From assembly GCA_015847255.1 (NCBI GenBank), contig JADLZK010009181.1, positions 372,001 to 436,000 on the forward strand: a DNA stretch of 64,000 nt. Reading direction: 5' to 3'. The DNA is from Hyparrhenia diplandra. Taxonomy: Eukaryota; Streptophyta; Magnoliopsida; Poales; Poaceae. Both the position numbers and the translations under genes were made by a program. Below the pieces are notes generated by a model. The model did no database searches and was not told where the DNA came from. It saw only the letters and a list, made by a program, of their open reading frames with translations. This document shows positions 10,372-21,242 of this stretch, piece by piece (position 1 is the stretch's first letter; each line of letters starts with the position of its first letter).

Positions 10372-12000
10372 AAATTTAAGAATCTCAGATACAAGTTGAA
10401 AGATTGGAGTAAACACTTGTCTAATCTCAGAGTGTTCATTCAGAATTGTAATATTGTCATCGGTTTCTTGGATACACTAGAAGACTCACGTGGCTTATTC
10501 AGACCTGAAACCAATCTCAGGAACATAGTCAAGAAGCAGCTGCAGAAGTGGTTACATTATAAAAACTTGTATTGGAAGAAACGGTACACGGTTAATAGGA
10601 TTAAACTGGGTGATGAATGTACCAAGTTCTTCCACAGCATGGCTACAATTTCCTACAGAAAGAACTCTATACCCCAGTTGATGAATGAACAAGGTGTATG
10701 GGTGCAAGATCACCAGAGCAAAGCTGGCCTTCTACTGTCATCATTCAAAAACAGGATGGGCAGATCAGCCTCTCCATCCATGTTGTTTGATCTATCGGCA
10801 CTGATCAGCCCTGTGCAGAATCTTGATAGTTTGACAGAACCATTCAGCACGCAGGAAATTGACAACATTATAAAACGGATGCCCCCTGATAAGGCTCCAG
10901 GGCCTGATGGCTTCAATGGTTTGTTTCTGAAATGATGCTGGCAGTTAGTCAAAAGTGATTTCTACAAGTTATGCTTTGACTTCCATCAGGGTTCAGCAAA
11001 TTTAGAATCCATTAATAGCTCATATATCACACTAGTGCCGAAGAAAGAAGGGCCTGAAACTGTCAGTGACTCTAGGCCGATCTCTTTGATGAACATATCC
11101 CTGAAGATCATTACAAAGCTACTTGCAGACAGGCTGCAGACTGTCATTTTGGGGCTATTACATAAAAACCAATACGGTTTCATCAGATCACGCACGATAC
11201 AGGACTGTCTTGCCTGGAGTTATGAATTCATACACCAATGCCATCGGTCAAAGCGAGAGGTCATCATTACGAAACTAGATTTCGAGAAGGCCTTCGACAC
11301 GCTTGAGCACTCCACAATCATTCGAGTAATGGAACATTTGGGTTTTCTGAAAAATGGATACATGGGTCGGGCCCGATACTAGGCTCGGGGATGTCGGCTA
11401 TACTCCTCAATGGAGTCCCTGGGGGAAGTTCTTTAAATGCAAAAGAGGGTGCGTCAAGGTGACCCATTATCACCTTTACTATTCGTTCTAGGCTGAACTT
11501 CTTGGTCATTATCAACAAGGCATCACAAATGAATTTGCTAATAAAACCGATCCCACAGCCATCGAGGATTTTCCAATTGTTCAATACTGCTGACGACACC
11601 CTACTGTTAATGCAAGCTGATGCCAGGCAGTTGGTGTTTCTCAAGGCGATGCTCAATAGCTTTGCGGGAATCAACGAGGTTTGCATGTCAATTACAGGAA
11701 GTCCCAAATGTACCCCATCAACGTGACACAAAGCAAAATGACAATTCTTGCACATACTTTTTGGTTGTGATATAGGGACTATGCCCTTCACATATCTTGG
11801 ATTGCCAATGGGGACAACCAAACCTAGAATTGAGGACTTCTACGCAATAATGGACCGAGTTGACGAGGAGATTATCGGCTACTTCAATCGGCTATCCTAC
11901 GAGTGGCGATTAGAAATGCTTAACTCCGCAATCACTCCAATCACAACCTATGCCATGTGCATCCTCAAAATACCAATAGGGGTTATTGATTTTTGTTGAC
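10372..12000 (+). pseudogene. LINE ORF2 middle: linker and reverse transcriptase
   Basis: Continues ORF2 after the stop at 10371. A linker region (LGDECTKFFHSMA, about 10609-10645) precedes RT motifs: MPPDKAPGPDGFNGLFLK (10879-10932), a stop at 10933-10935, then RPISLMNISLKIITKLLADR (about 11070-11130), NQYGFIRSRTIQD (about 11170-11205) and LDFEKAFDTLEH (about 11276-11310). The catalytic box near 11580-11600 reads FNTADDTLLL: both aspartates remain but the usual tyrosine before ADD is threonine. The core is then shifted at about 11370 and 11500. The end of the palm (FTYLGLPMG) is at 11790-11815. Confidence 0.87.
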
Positions 12001-13211
12001 AGAGGTCGAAAGCAATGCTTATGGCGTGGGAACTCGAGAAAAAAGAGGAGGTAACCTAGTAGCCTAGCCGGTGGCCATGCGACCAAAAAAAAAAAAGGTG
12101 GAGCAGAATTATTAATCTTAGGCGCAAAATGATGCCCTACTCATGAAGCACTTGAGTAAGTTTTACAATAAAGAAGATATTCCTTGGGTACAACTTATTT
12201 GGTTCAAATATTATGCAAACCGAAGTTCCTCATACCTCCAGGGAGATCGGATCCTTCGGTGGAAAGATGTTTTCCGTCTTAATGCATTGTTCGTGAGATA
12301 GCAACATGTCGATTGGTGATGGCTCAACTGTCGCCTTTTGGTGGGATCTCTGGACTCATGATGTTTTGGCACTCAAATATCCTAGACTGGTGTCCTATGC
12401 CCGAAAGGAGGAGGCTTCCTCGTAAAAGAAGTGATGGAAGCGGTGATCTAGACACCATATTTGTAATTGCCCTTGTCTGTTGAAGCAAGTGATGAGCTTA
12501 ATGCATTGCAACAAGAACTACAAAATCTGTCTTATGAAGATGATGTCAATGATAGATGGGTACCAATGCGGGGACATAAATACAGCTCTCGTAGCTACTA
12601 TAGATATGTCTTCAGTGCTGTCCAAGCACACCTGATTTTCAAGAAGATGTGGAAGTCTAGATGCACTCCAAGAATCAAATTTTTTGCCCGGCTAGTGCTT
12701 GTTGACAGGTTAAATACCAAGGCTATGTTGCAGCGAAGAAACATGAGTCCTCGAGGGAGGCATAATATGTGTGTTGTGCAGCAACAATGAAGATGAATCA
12801 CTTGAGCACCTCTTCTTTGATTGCCAATTTGCACAGGCCTGTTGGAGTAGATTGGGAATCACTTGGGATTTGTCTCTGCAGTTTGCATGAAAGATTGATG
12901 CATCCAACTCTAGCACAGCCCATTCCTTGCTTTATTGAGGTCATAATGATTGCTGCATGGGAGCTATGGAAGATCCGAAATGACAAAGTGTTCAATGAGA
13001 CATGATTCAACAATCAATAGGTGGATGAGTAATTTTAAGAACCAATGCTTGCTGCAGATCGGTTAGGTTCAAGGTTGATCTTATGACAACCTTTTTGTGT
13101 TTGGTTAGATGCTTTTCAGCTAGATTTTGTAAGTATGAACTTTCTCCTTTGTTTTAAAATTAATGAAAATGACCGATGCGTCGTGGGGATCTCCCCCACG
13201 TTTTTCTTGTC
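12001..13211 (+). pseudogene. LINE ORF2 C-terminus (zf-RVT type) and 3' UTR
   Basis: The stretch 12001-12460 is badly broken but keeps fragments such as GDGSTVAFWWDLW (about 12315-12355). From 12467 the frame covers DRWVPMRGHKYSSRSYYRY and KMWKSRCTPRIKFFARLVL, followed in another frame by a CVLCSNN...EHLFFDCQFAQACW stretch (about 12765-12850), the zinc-binding C-terminal motif of plant LINE ORF2 (zf-RVT family). Coding similarity ends by about 13005. The 3' UTR (13006-13211) is short and ends in a T-rich segment and the A tail. Confidence 0.78.
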
Positions 13212-13218
13212 AAAAAAA

Positions 13219-13227
13219 AAGAGTAGC
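13219..13227. repeat. Right target-site duplication of the LINE
   Basis: AAGAGTAGC immediately after the LINE poly(A), matching 5685-5693. The poly(A) and the first two A residues cannot be separated exactly. Confidence 0.85.
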
Positions 13228-16151
13228 AATGGTGGCCTTCGCGGTCTCAAGCTGTTTATCCTTCTCCTTAATAGTGTCCGAAGCTTTGTGATACAAACGA
13301 TCAATCTTTCGCCATTCATCCACAGCTTCTCCTCTTTCTTTCTCTTTACAAGAAACTTGAGATTTCAAATCTTCAATCTCCTTTAAAAGGGACTTCTCAC
13401 GAACAAAGCAAAAGTCGCGCGCTGTCCTCAAGTGATTTTCTAAGACCACGGTTAACAAGAGCCCCCTAGACACACAAGACAAAACAGCCAAAAGAAATTT
13501 TACAAACAATTTCGCATACACAAGCAACACAATCATAAACAAGCAAAGTTTACCTTATACATTAAATTTATGCCAGCGTCAGCAAGCTCCAATGGATTCA
13601 TCTTCGCTAGCTCAGCTTCCGCATCAGGAACAGAGAAAGCATCATCAATGCATTTAGTCAACTGTTTCTCAGTCCTCTTTGGGAGCACGCGAAGTTTATC
13701 CACACCTACTCCAACAAACTTGAAAGAATCCAAATGGACTTCGCGATAGCTTCGGGCGTAAGCTCTGTTTCTTCAATAGCAACTTGAGGAGTAGGATGAT
13801 CCAAGATAACATCCTTCATTGATCCAACATCAATAGTTTTTTCCCTTGATGAAGTTGAGGCATCGGGGAAAATATTGAGCTAAAAATGGAAAAAAGAGAT
13901 AATCAGTAAAATAGAAAATCAACATAAAAGCAATACAGACAAGCGAAGTTGAAAATACTCACAAACTTTTTCACCCTCCCTTAAAGGGCAAGGTATCTTG
14001 GCCTGAGCTTCTACATTAACCAGAGATTCAGACAACCGGCTTCGCTGATCCGCCTCGCTTGGTCATCTACCACATCGTCAAAATCATCAACGCAAAATTG
14101 AGCGAGTTCGTTCCCTTTTTGTGAAGCTTTTCTTGCACAAATTTAACGGCCTCTTCAGCCCTTTCTTTCGATGATTTCTCGAAGTTTTTCAAAAGAAAAG
14201 CAAAGATAAATAAAGGAAATCAAGATAAGCATCTAAGAAACAACAATAAAGTATAAAGAACACATACCCGGCAAAGTACGTCCGTAGACTTCTCAAGTAA
14301 CAATTTTGAAACCTTGGAAGGTTTCGACACTAGCCATTGCTGAAGAAAGACCTCCATTTTTCTCAACAACTTCCGCCTCCAGTGCGGCTTTGCACCACCA
14401 TCACCACCTTCATTTCTCTCGGCAACTTCGGTTTGAGGAACAGAAGAGGGATTTTTCTGGATTCACTAACAGGGCGACTTACATGAATATCTTTGGCTAA
14501 CTTAGCTAATTTAAGATTGTCATCCTCATCACTCAAAGTAGAAGTACTATCGGCTAAATTCATAGGAAAATGCGGAGTTGGATCCCTAAGTCTAGGGGAA
14601 AAGGGAGACTTGATACCGGTGGGCGAAGATTCCATAGCGGAAGCATTAACAAACATCATCTTCGCCGGCAATGCACGAGGAACCCAATTTTTGCGAAGAC
14701 CCAAAATTTTGTAAGTAGCTCGCCAATGAACAAGCAAGTCCGAGTCAAACCGGTAGAAGCAAAAGCTTTACACATTTTCCTCACCTCCAAATCCTTAAGA
14801 GAAGTACCAAATTTCGAGCCCTCAAGGATTGGGGCATCGATATCACTATCAGTGAGATCAACAGTCTTGAGCAAATCTGCAACTACCTTCCTAGCTTTCT
14901 TCTTCTGACGCTTTGGAACAACATCCTTGGAAGGCGTCCTCGCCGAAGAAGTCGGCTTCGTTGAAGAAGTTGGCTTCGTTGAATCACTTCTTTTTCTCTT
15001 CTGAGTTTTATCAACCTCGGCCTTGTCCTTCCCATGGGCATAAGCGGGAGGTGGGCGAACTTTATAAGTTATGTTAGCCAAAGCAAAAATGCGATTCAGC
15101 CTGACATAATCTTTTCCAATAATGTCATCCATCAGCTTTCTTTCAGTATGGAGGTATTTTCCAAGCAACTCCGAAGCCTTGCTCTCAACGTCAGCTACAA
15201 ATTCTTCTTCGCTCTTGAAACGCGAAGGCATCACAGTCTCTCTATCAGGAAATAAATAATCTTTACCTCTTACTTTCTTCTTGTGATATCGAAGAAAATC
15301 CCACCCAAGCCGAAGCGGCCAGATACCAGCAGCAATATATTCTTCAACTAGATCACGAGTAGACTGCTGAGACACAACTCTTCCAAAAGCTCTCAAACAC
15401 TCAGAACAGTTCTGAGAAGTGGTATATCCAGGCTTGCATTGAAACCTATCCCTATGCAGGCGTGCAGCCAAAGGATAACTCTTCTTCACACCTTTTCTAC
15501 CAAGATTCTCCTCTATCATGGGTACCTTATGGTAAAACCAATAGTTAACCCATCCATGTCCACTTGTTTTTCAAAGCGAGGAGATATACGCCGACCTCGG
15601 GCAACTTTAAAACTACAAGAACCAAAATAAAGTTTCACTCAGACGCCGATCAATCTTCTTGGTCGAAATTGGGTATGCAACTCGTGCGGGGCACTAAAAG
15701 CATCAATATCCGGCTGCACCCTCTGACTCCGCACAGCCCATATGAAAACTGATAATTTCACTATGGCATTAGGCGTCAAGTGATGCATCTCGATATTGTA
15801 CCTTTTGAATACTTCTTCAAGGAAGTCTTGGGGAGGCATGCGAAGACCAGCAGTAAATAAGTCTTTAAACACAATGCATTCGTCCGGTTTAGGCTTCGGC
15901 ACCCTTTCAGTCGGCTCCGCCGGCCTGTATTGACCTTCCTTCAAAATACCATCTTTTACCATCTCCTTAAAATCATCATCAGTCATCTTGCTCCGGCCAA
16001 AAGTATATGATATTCTATCATCCGAAAGCAACTCAGTCCGGCCTTGAGACACATTTGACAAACCCTCATCAGACTCTTCGCCTTGAGAGTGTTCTTCTTC
16101 TTCAACTTCGTTTTCTTGAGAATTAGGAACAACATCATCATGATCGGCCAT
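13228..16151 (-). pseudogene. 5' half of antisense gene with Transposase_28-like domain
   Basis: Starts at ATG 16151 with an acidic leader (SQENEVEEEEHSQGEE). Residues about 60-165 match the 'putative gypsy type transposon' domain (Pfam Transposase_28): GLRMPPQDFLEEVFKRYNIE followed by HHLTPNAIVKLSVFIWA. A second open part (15519-14656) carries SRDL-like VEEYIAAGIWPLRLGWDF, then a serine/threonine/proline-rich nuclear-type linker (TKPTSSTKPTSSARTPS) and KRQKKKARK. Further parts at 14737-14363, 13733-13533 and 13542-13228 end in a KEKDKQLETAKATIATL coiled-coil stretch that meets the LINE target site. Gaps between the parts may be introns; frameshifts also occur. Function unknown; antisense genes of this kind accompany Grande-like elements. 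Confidence 0.8.
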
Positions 16152-16584
16152 CTCTGAAAATCAAAAGAAAGGGAAATTTTCATCAGAAAACAAAAACAAA
16201 ACAACAAAACAAACTTCGAAAGAAGCACACCTAAGTCAAAAGAAAGAACAGGAGCTTAGCCGAGAAGATTGACTTCGAGAAATATCAACCCTTGAAATTG
16301 ACTAAGCGTTGTCGGGAAAAATTTCAAAAAGGTGGCCCCTCTTCGAAAAGATGAAGAAAAGGGGGGGTGCTTCGCTATTTATAGACCCCTTCGGTCAAGC
16401 GGTCAAACTATCCATGAAAAAAAAAAAAGTCTCTAGCGAAGATGTTCGCGAAGTCACAACTCAAATGAAAAAGACCAACTTCAAAGTCTGGGACGACGTT
16501 TTCGGTCGAAACAAAGTTTTAATAAAACTTATGATTCGTGGGTTTCATGCCTTTGAAGTCGGCCTTAAGCCCACGAGGGGTCTT
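16152..16584. other. Spacer between antisense gene and 3' LTR
   Basis: Likely holds the promoter of the antisense gene: TATTTATAGA at 16376-16385 could serve + strand transcription, but no TATA is obvious on the minus strand. A GGGACGACGTTTTCGG segment at 16490-16505 repeats the landmark of the 3448-4310 array. The polypurine tract before the LTR is weak (CACGAGGGGTCTT, 16572-16584). Confidence 0.4.
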
Positions 16585-17061
16585 TGTTGGGATCTAACTT
16601 TGATTTCTGTTTGAACTTTCGCCCCAGACTTTGATAATTTCAGGATACTTGTACCAATATCAAGAGAAGGACAAAGTTTAAAACCCGAAGGTGTCTTCGC
16701 AAGGAAGTGGCTTCGGCGGGAGAATAGAAGACATAAAGTCAATAAGGTTGAAGGCGTGGTTCCCAGCGAAGACGAACACATCGGCTTCGCTACAAAGTCA
16801 CAAAGTCGTCTCCAAAAGTAGTAGAAAAGCACCACGAAGTCAAGAATCCTGGATAAAGTATCGCAAAGCCAAAAAGTACGTCTTATTTGAGAAGGATACA
16901 TTGTAAATGTTTATTTCGAAATCTTAGTAATTTTGTGCAGATACGAAGACAGGGGGGGCCTATAAATACCCCCTGATGTCCTTTGTAATCGCCATGTTGA
17001 ATAGCCACTTTGTAAACCATATCATCATCAATAACATGTTGTGTTGAGCATTCACCCAACA
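16585..17061 (+). repeat. 3' LTR of the Grande-like gypsy element
   Basis: Begins TGTTGGGATC and ends CACCCAACA, so its ends form the inverted pair TGTTGGG/CCCAACA. It is 477 bp long. A TATA box lies at 16961, which is where an LTR promoter should be. After 17061 the sequence becomes family X LTR in reverse orientation. Confidence 0.82.
16961..16967 (+). promoter_or_regulatory. LTR TATA box
   Basis: TATAAATACCCCC after a G tract, about 100 bp before the LTR end. Confidence 0.6.
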
Positions 17062-17861
17062 AATAATAAGAACAAGATGACTTACTCAAATATGAAGTTG
17101 ATCAACCTTAGAAGTCTCAAGACCAAGCTCCAATGGAACTTGATCCTGGAGGTACAAGCATAGAGGAGTCACCGACAGGTCCGGTGCTTCCCCTGACTTC
17201 TCCTTCCACCCACTCTTTATTCTCTAAACAAGACTAGTTCTAGTTTCTCTCATGGGAACTATAAAACTAATCTCTCAACTTGATAGCTAACTCCCTCAAC
17301 TTGATCTAGAGCATCTAGTTCTAATTAGAACTAGAGAACACTAGGGCTTAGGCTGTTGATCAGAAGCTGAGTATTATGAATAATGAATTCATGCCCCCGC
17401 CGGGTCGGGGTCGTGGTCCCGTTATATAGTCGTGGTCGATGAACCGTAGCCCTCGGATCAAACCGACCTTGAACAACAGCTTGGATGGCATCTTAATGGC
17501 GGTTATGAACCGACCTAGGAAGGAGGAGGCTGATAGTGGGGCCCACTACTCGGTCGAGTAGGCCTTCTACTCGGCCGAGTAGAGCCAATGCCAGGTGGGT
17601 CCCATCTTTCAGGGCTTGTCTTACGGAGTCTTCTAGGTGTTCTTTCATAGGAGCCAAGTTGAGTTACTTCACGGGCAAGCTTTTGCATCGTATGGGTTGC
17701 AAACTCTGGGATTTTACCTGTTTAATCCCTAAAAATATATAAATCATCAAAACTTGTGGAAATTGTTAGCAAAACCCCTAGTTGTACCGTGTGTTATTCA
17801 TTTTATACCCTTATTTCATTTTCAGATGACTAATAAATATTTATCATAAGAAGTGTCAACA
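17062..17861 (-). repeat. Partial family X LTR, reverse orientation
   Basis: The reverse complement starts TGTTGACAC at 17861 and shares with the other X LTRs the GAAATAAGGGTATAAAATGAAT, TTTTGGTGATTTATATATTTT-like and GGGATTAAACAGG blocks and a TATATAAC box (17421-17428). It stops at 17062 where the Grande-like element was inserted, so about 0.8 of 1.75 kb is present. The rest should lie left of the window. Confidence 0.82.
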
Positions 17862-18117
17862 CTACTCCGCCTCTTCCCATTCTCACTCTTGGGAAAGGCG
17901 AAGCATGGTTCTGAGCTACCAAAGAGAAGAATCCTACATGGTCACTCTGCTCCACTGCCTTCCTAGCCAAGTTCTTTCCTATAGGCAAGACAAATGCCTT
18001 ACGGGAGAAGATATCCAATTTTTAGCAACAAAGACAATGACTCGTCCCCTGAAGTGTGGGAACGCTTCCAAGAATATATTTTTGAATGTCCACATCATGG
18101 GATGGAGAACTGGCTAC
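17862..18117 (+). pseudogene. Retrotransposon gag fragment (middle of gag) of family X type
   Basis: Three frames together give a Retrotrans_gag signature: LRLFPFSLLGKAK at about 17865-17903, FLAKFFPIGKTNALRE at about 17965-18012, and VWERFQEYIFECPHHGMENW at about 18054-18113. Gag would form the particle core. One in-frame stop (in NF*QQ) and two frame changes occur. The left end abuts a reverse LTR and the right end abuts a forward LTR, so the first part of gag is missing. The later part of a gag of the same type is found at about 20063, beyond the next LTR. Confidence 0.78.
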
Positions 18118-19891
18118 TGGTTGGTATCTTTTATGGTATAATATTAATAGTCAACTAAACATGAAATAAGGGTTTAAAATAAATATCAACATAGTTTAGG
18201 GGCCTAACTAACATAATACCATGAGTTTTGGTGATTTATATATTTTCAGGGATTAAACAGGAAAACGCCAGAGTTTGCAAGCCATACGATGCAAAGACTT
18301 ATCCACAACGCAACTCAACTTGGCAACCAAGTAAGAACACTCTAGAAGACCCCAGAAGACAGGCCCCTGAAGGAGGGACCCACCTGGCATAGGGCCAGGG
18401 CGGCCACGCCCACAGGCTAGGGCGGCCGCGCCAAGGCCCCCCCTTTCAGCCTCCAGCTTCTTAGGGTGGTTCACCACCGCCATTGAGGAGAGATCTAAGC
18501 CCTTCTTCAAGGTCGGTTTGATCCAAGGGCTACGGTGCATCCTCCGGGGCTATATAACAAGACCCCCTGACCCCTGGGTGAAACCCTAATTTCATTCGAG
18601 CTCATTCCAAGTCATTCAAGTCCCATCATCAAGACACCAAGTCAAGATCCCAAGCCCTAGTTCCACCATAATTAGAGCATTAGCTATCTAGGCTAGTTCT
18701 AGAGGAAGTCAAGCTTGTCTTGGATTCTTGATTGCCAAGAAGTAGCGAAGCCGAGCTTCTCGTGGCTTCTCTCTTGTATCTAATTTGTAAGTATTTGGTT
18801 AGTTACATTTGTTATGACATTGCTCTATTCAATGATTATATTCTTAGTTATATGTTTCCATGTCTATTATGATTATATATCTAGTTTAGTTAGATTGTCT
18901 TTATATTCAAGCATGGAGTCGTATAGCGCCCCCTTAGTTGCGCACTTTGTGGGTGGTCAACAATATGTAAACGTGGTGTTTATACAACATTTGCTCGATT
19001 GCACCCTACATTCCGGTCGTGTGGTAGATCGTGGATGTGATATTGCCATTGAGTCCTTTGTAGTCCACCCTCCGAATGTAGGACAAGTTGAGCTTTATTA
19101 CTATGGTAGACTTGCTTTGTTCTTGATCTTCCTTAGTAATGTTCACCATGTGTAGATATATTGCTTTCCTGCCATGATGACTAGATGTATTGTACTAATC
19201 GTAGTATTCATTGACATATGATTATGAGTAACTTAGGAATATTCTGTCTACTCTACCTATACCATGTTAATATAGCCTTTTATGATACATTCTAGTGGCA
19301 TACCATGATCTTTGACTTGGCAGTTATCATATTATTTATCTTTATCTTTATTATGTGACTCATCCTGGTTTGAGTATAGTTAGATTCATATGGTTTACTC
19401 TACATTACTACACTTGCAAGTGAATCAATCAATCTACCCATAAGCCTACCCTTCCCTATGGTAAAATATAAATACGATACTGGACTTACTCTGGTGAAGT
19501 GCTACTTGTGGTATTTCTATACGTGGCGCTTGCGAGATATCATGCTCATATTATTTCAAAGATTCAAGTGGCATATCAAGAATACCATACACGTATTTCT
19601 TAGCATTCTTTGCTAGGGTGACGAACTAGTACATAGGTAATGCTAGGTTACGTGGTACACCTCTTGTGCATATCTGGTGAGATTAACTCCACTACGGATA
19701 ATGATGCGGAGATATACACCTTACTAATTCTGTCTAACTCTTTAACCCCGACTAACCTTTTTGCTGGATGTGAGATTAACTCCACCTCTAGGCTAACTTT
19801 ATTTAGATAGATACCATTATACATTTCTGGCACCGTCCTGGGGTTGGATCTTAAATCCATCCTTTTGTGATTGCGCTAAGAAATGTCAACA
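18118..19891 (+). repeat. 5' LTR of family X element
   Basis: Starts TGGTTGGTATC (other copies TGTTGGTATAC or TGTTGACAC) and ends AAGAAATGTCAACA. TATATAAC at 18551 follows a conserved CATCCTCCGGGGC element also present before the TATA boxes at 24523 and 47441. Downstream of the TATA lies a 113-codon ORF (18814-19155) that is also present in other X LTRs. Confidence 0.85.
18551..18558 (+). promoter_or_regulatory. Family X LTR core promoter (TATA)
   Basis: CCTCCGGGGCTATATAACAA is shared with the 3' LTR (24523) and with the solo LTR on the minus strand (47434-47441). Confidence 0.65.
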
Positions 19892-19899
19892 AGCATTTC

Positions 19900-19917
19900 T
19901 GGCGCCGTTGCCGGGGA
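19900..19917 (+). promoter_or_regulatory. Primer binding site (tRNA-Asp type)
   Basis: TGGCGCCGTTGCCGGGGA lies 8 bases after the LTR end and is the common primer site of many grass gypsy elements, complementary to the 3' end of tRNA-Asp by established assignment. Confidence 0.85.
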
Positions 19918-20062
19918 TGACTGCTAGCCAAACCTATAAACACATACATGGATAGATTGATATCACTTGCATCACGTAATGTATTGAGGACACATTATCA
20001 CTACTCAAACAGGCTTACCCTTGTTTTGTCTACTTGTTTTTGATCTTATGCAGGGTAAATGT

Positions 20063-20503
20063 ATGAATCTTTGCTGCTGGAGGTGCTTTCCTATCACTTA
20101 CACTCACTAAAGCTACTGAGCTTGTGGAGAAGATGGCCTCCAACCAAAGTTGAAATGAGGAGCATCAACCCTGCAAGAGAGCAGGAGGAATGCACCAGCT
20201 TAAGGAGGTAGACATGCTGTCTACCAAGATGGACTTAATAATGAAGAGGTTCGATGAGAGGGCCACTGATAAGAAGGAAGTCATGCAAATTCACGATTCC
20301 CGCATGACATGTGAAGAAAGTGGAAACACTAGGCACAAAGACAACAACTGCCTAGAGATTGAAGAGGATGTGAATTACCTCAACAATAACAACAACTACT
20401 ACCGTCCTCAATAGAATCAAGGTTGGAACCAAAGATAGAAGGCCCAACTATTCAGGTAACTACCAAGGTAATAATAATTTCAATACTAATTGTAATCAAC
20501 AAT
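20063..20503 (+). pseudogene. Later half of gag, family X
   Basis: Begins abruptly after a 150-bp leader with an AAGGAFLSLT-like and TKATELVEKMASNQS segment (about 20065-20150), then GGMHQLKEVDMLSTKMDLIMKRFDER (in pieces, from 20187) and a region where other copies have a CCHC-type segment (CEESGNTRHKDNNC, about 20308-20350). An asparagine/tyrosine-rich tail (NNNNYYRPQ) follows. One stop at about 20154 and another at 20412. The matrix-proximal half of gag is absent from this element. Confidence 0.75.
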
Positions 20504-21242
20504 ATTTGAGAGATCTAGTCCTGAATCAAGGTAAAACAATGGAGAATTTGTCTAGAAAATTAGCTTCCAATGATAAAATGCTAGAAACTATTAATAATAG
20601 AATGGATAGCTTTAATAAAATGATAGAGTTTCATATTTCTCAGTTGGCTACATTTGTTCCAGTAACCACACTAGGTAACATTCCAGGCCAGCCAGAAGAA
20701 TTAGAATCTGCAAATCTTATCGATGTATTCAATGCAGGTTTCTACTTCAAAGAGCTTTCAAAGGAAGGATGGAAGGATGACTCCCTACCACCCAAGAAAG
20801 GAGATCCAGGGAGACCGGTCATCCCTATCAACATTGGACCCCACACCTTTGAGGCCACGCTATGTGACTTTGGCTCAAGCATCGACATCATGCCTAAGGT
20901 AATTTATGAGAAAATTCATGGTGACCCATTATTGTATACAACCATGTGCTTGCGGCTTGCGTAGACCAGTCACTTTGCTACCCCAAAGAAACACTTGAAG
21001 ATATCTGTGTACAAGTTGGACACCCATGTGTGGCAATAGACTTTGCTATGATTGAAACAGGAGGAGACGAAAGGTTGCCAATCATATTGGGTCGACCATT
21101 CTTGAGCACGCCCCAAAGCTATCATCTATGTCGACAAATAAGCAAAGAATTGTTTCACCATCAAGGGGAGAAAGGAGAGATTCACCTTCAAGAACAAGAC
21201 ACTTACAGCTCCTGCTCACCCACAGACATCATATCTCTATGA
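20504..21242 (+). pseudogene. First retropepsin-like protease domain, family X
   Basis: An N-terminal helical lead (DLVLNQGKTMENLSRKLASN) precedes PVIPINIGPHTFEATLCDFG. The active-site turn reads CDFGSSIDIMPK at 20863-20898, with the D-x-G-S triad intact. After a frameshift near 20950 the frame at 20946-21242 supplies the second half, including GGDERLPIILGRPFLS (about 21065-21110), the flap-distal ILGRPFL box. This protease would cleave gag-pol. It is followed by a second similar domain. Confidence 0.78.

Larger units (their letters stand above)
5694..13218 (+). mobile_element. L1-type plant LINE (non-LTR retrotransposon), near full length, decayed
   Basis: Order: 5' leader, ORF1 with two CCHC knuckles, ORF2 with apurinic-type endonuclease, RT and C-terminal zinc-binding domain, short 3' UTR and a 9-10 A tail at 13212-13220. 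It is flanked by the 9-bp duplication AAGAGTAGC. It lies in pol orientation but antisense to the gene it interrupts. About 7.5 kb is the usual size of a full-length plant L1-type element. ORF1 has frameshifts and ORF2 has several stops, so it is not autonomous now. Confidence 0.92.
1..17061 (+). mobile_element. Tat-lineage Ty3/gypsy retrotransposon (Grande-like), 5' part outside window
   Basis: Pol runs into the window from the left in the order RT, RNase H, second RNase H, integrase. It is followed by a tandem-repeat zone, an antisense gene and a 3' LTR ending TTCACCCAACA at 17061. This layout (pol, long 3' non-coding zone, extra antisense ORF) is known for the Grande group and related Tat elements of grasses. 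A LINE (5694-13218) interrupts it. The element sits inside a reverse family X LTR that resumes at 17062. The 5' LTR, gag and protease are not in the window. The lineage call rests on the double RNase H and antisense ORF. Confidence 0.85.
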
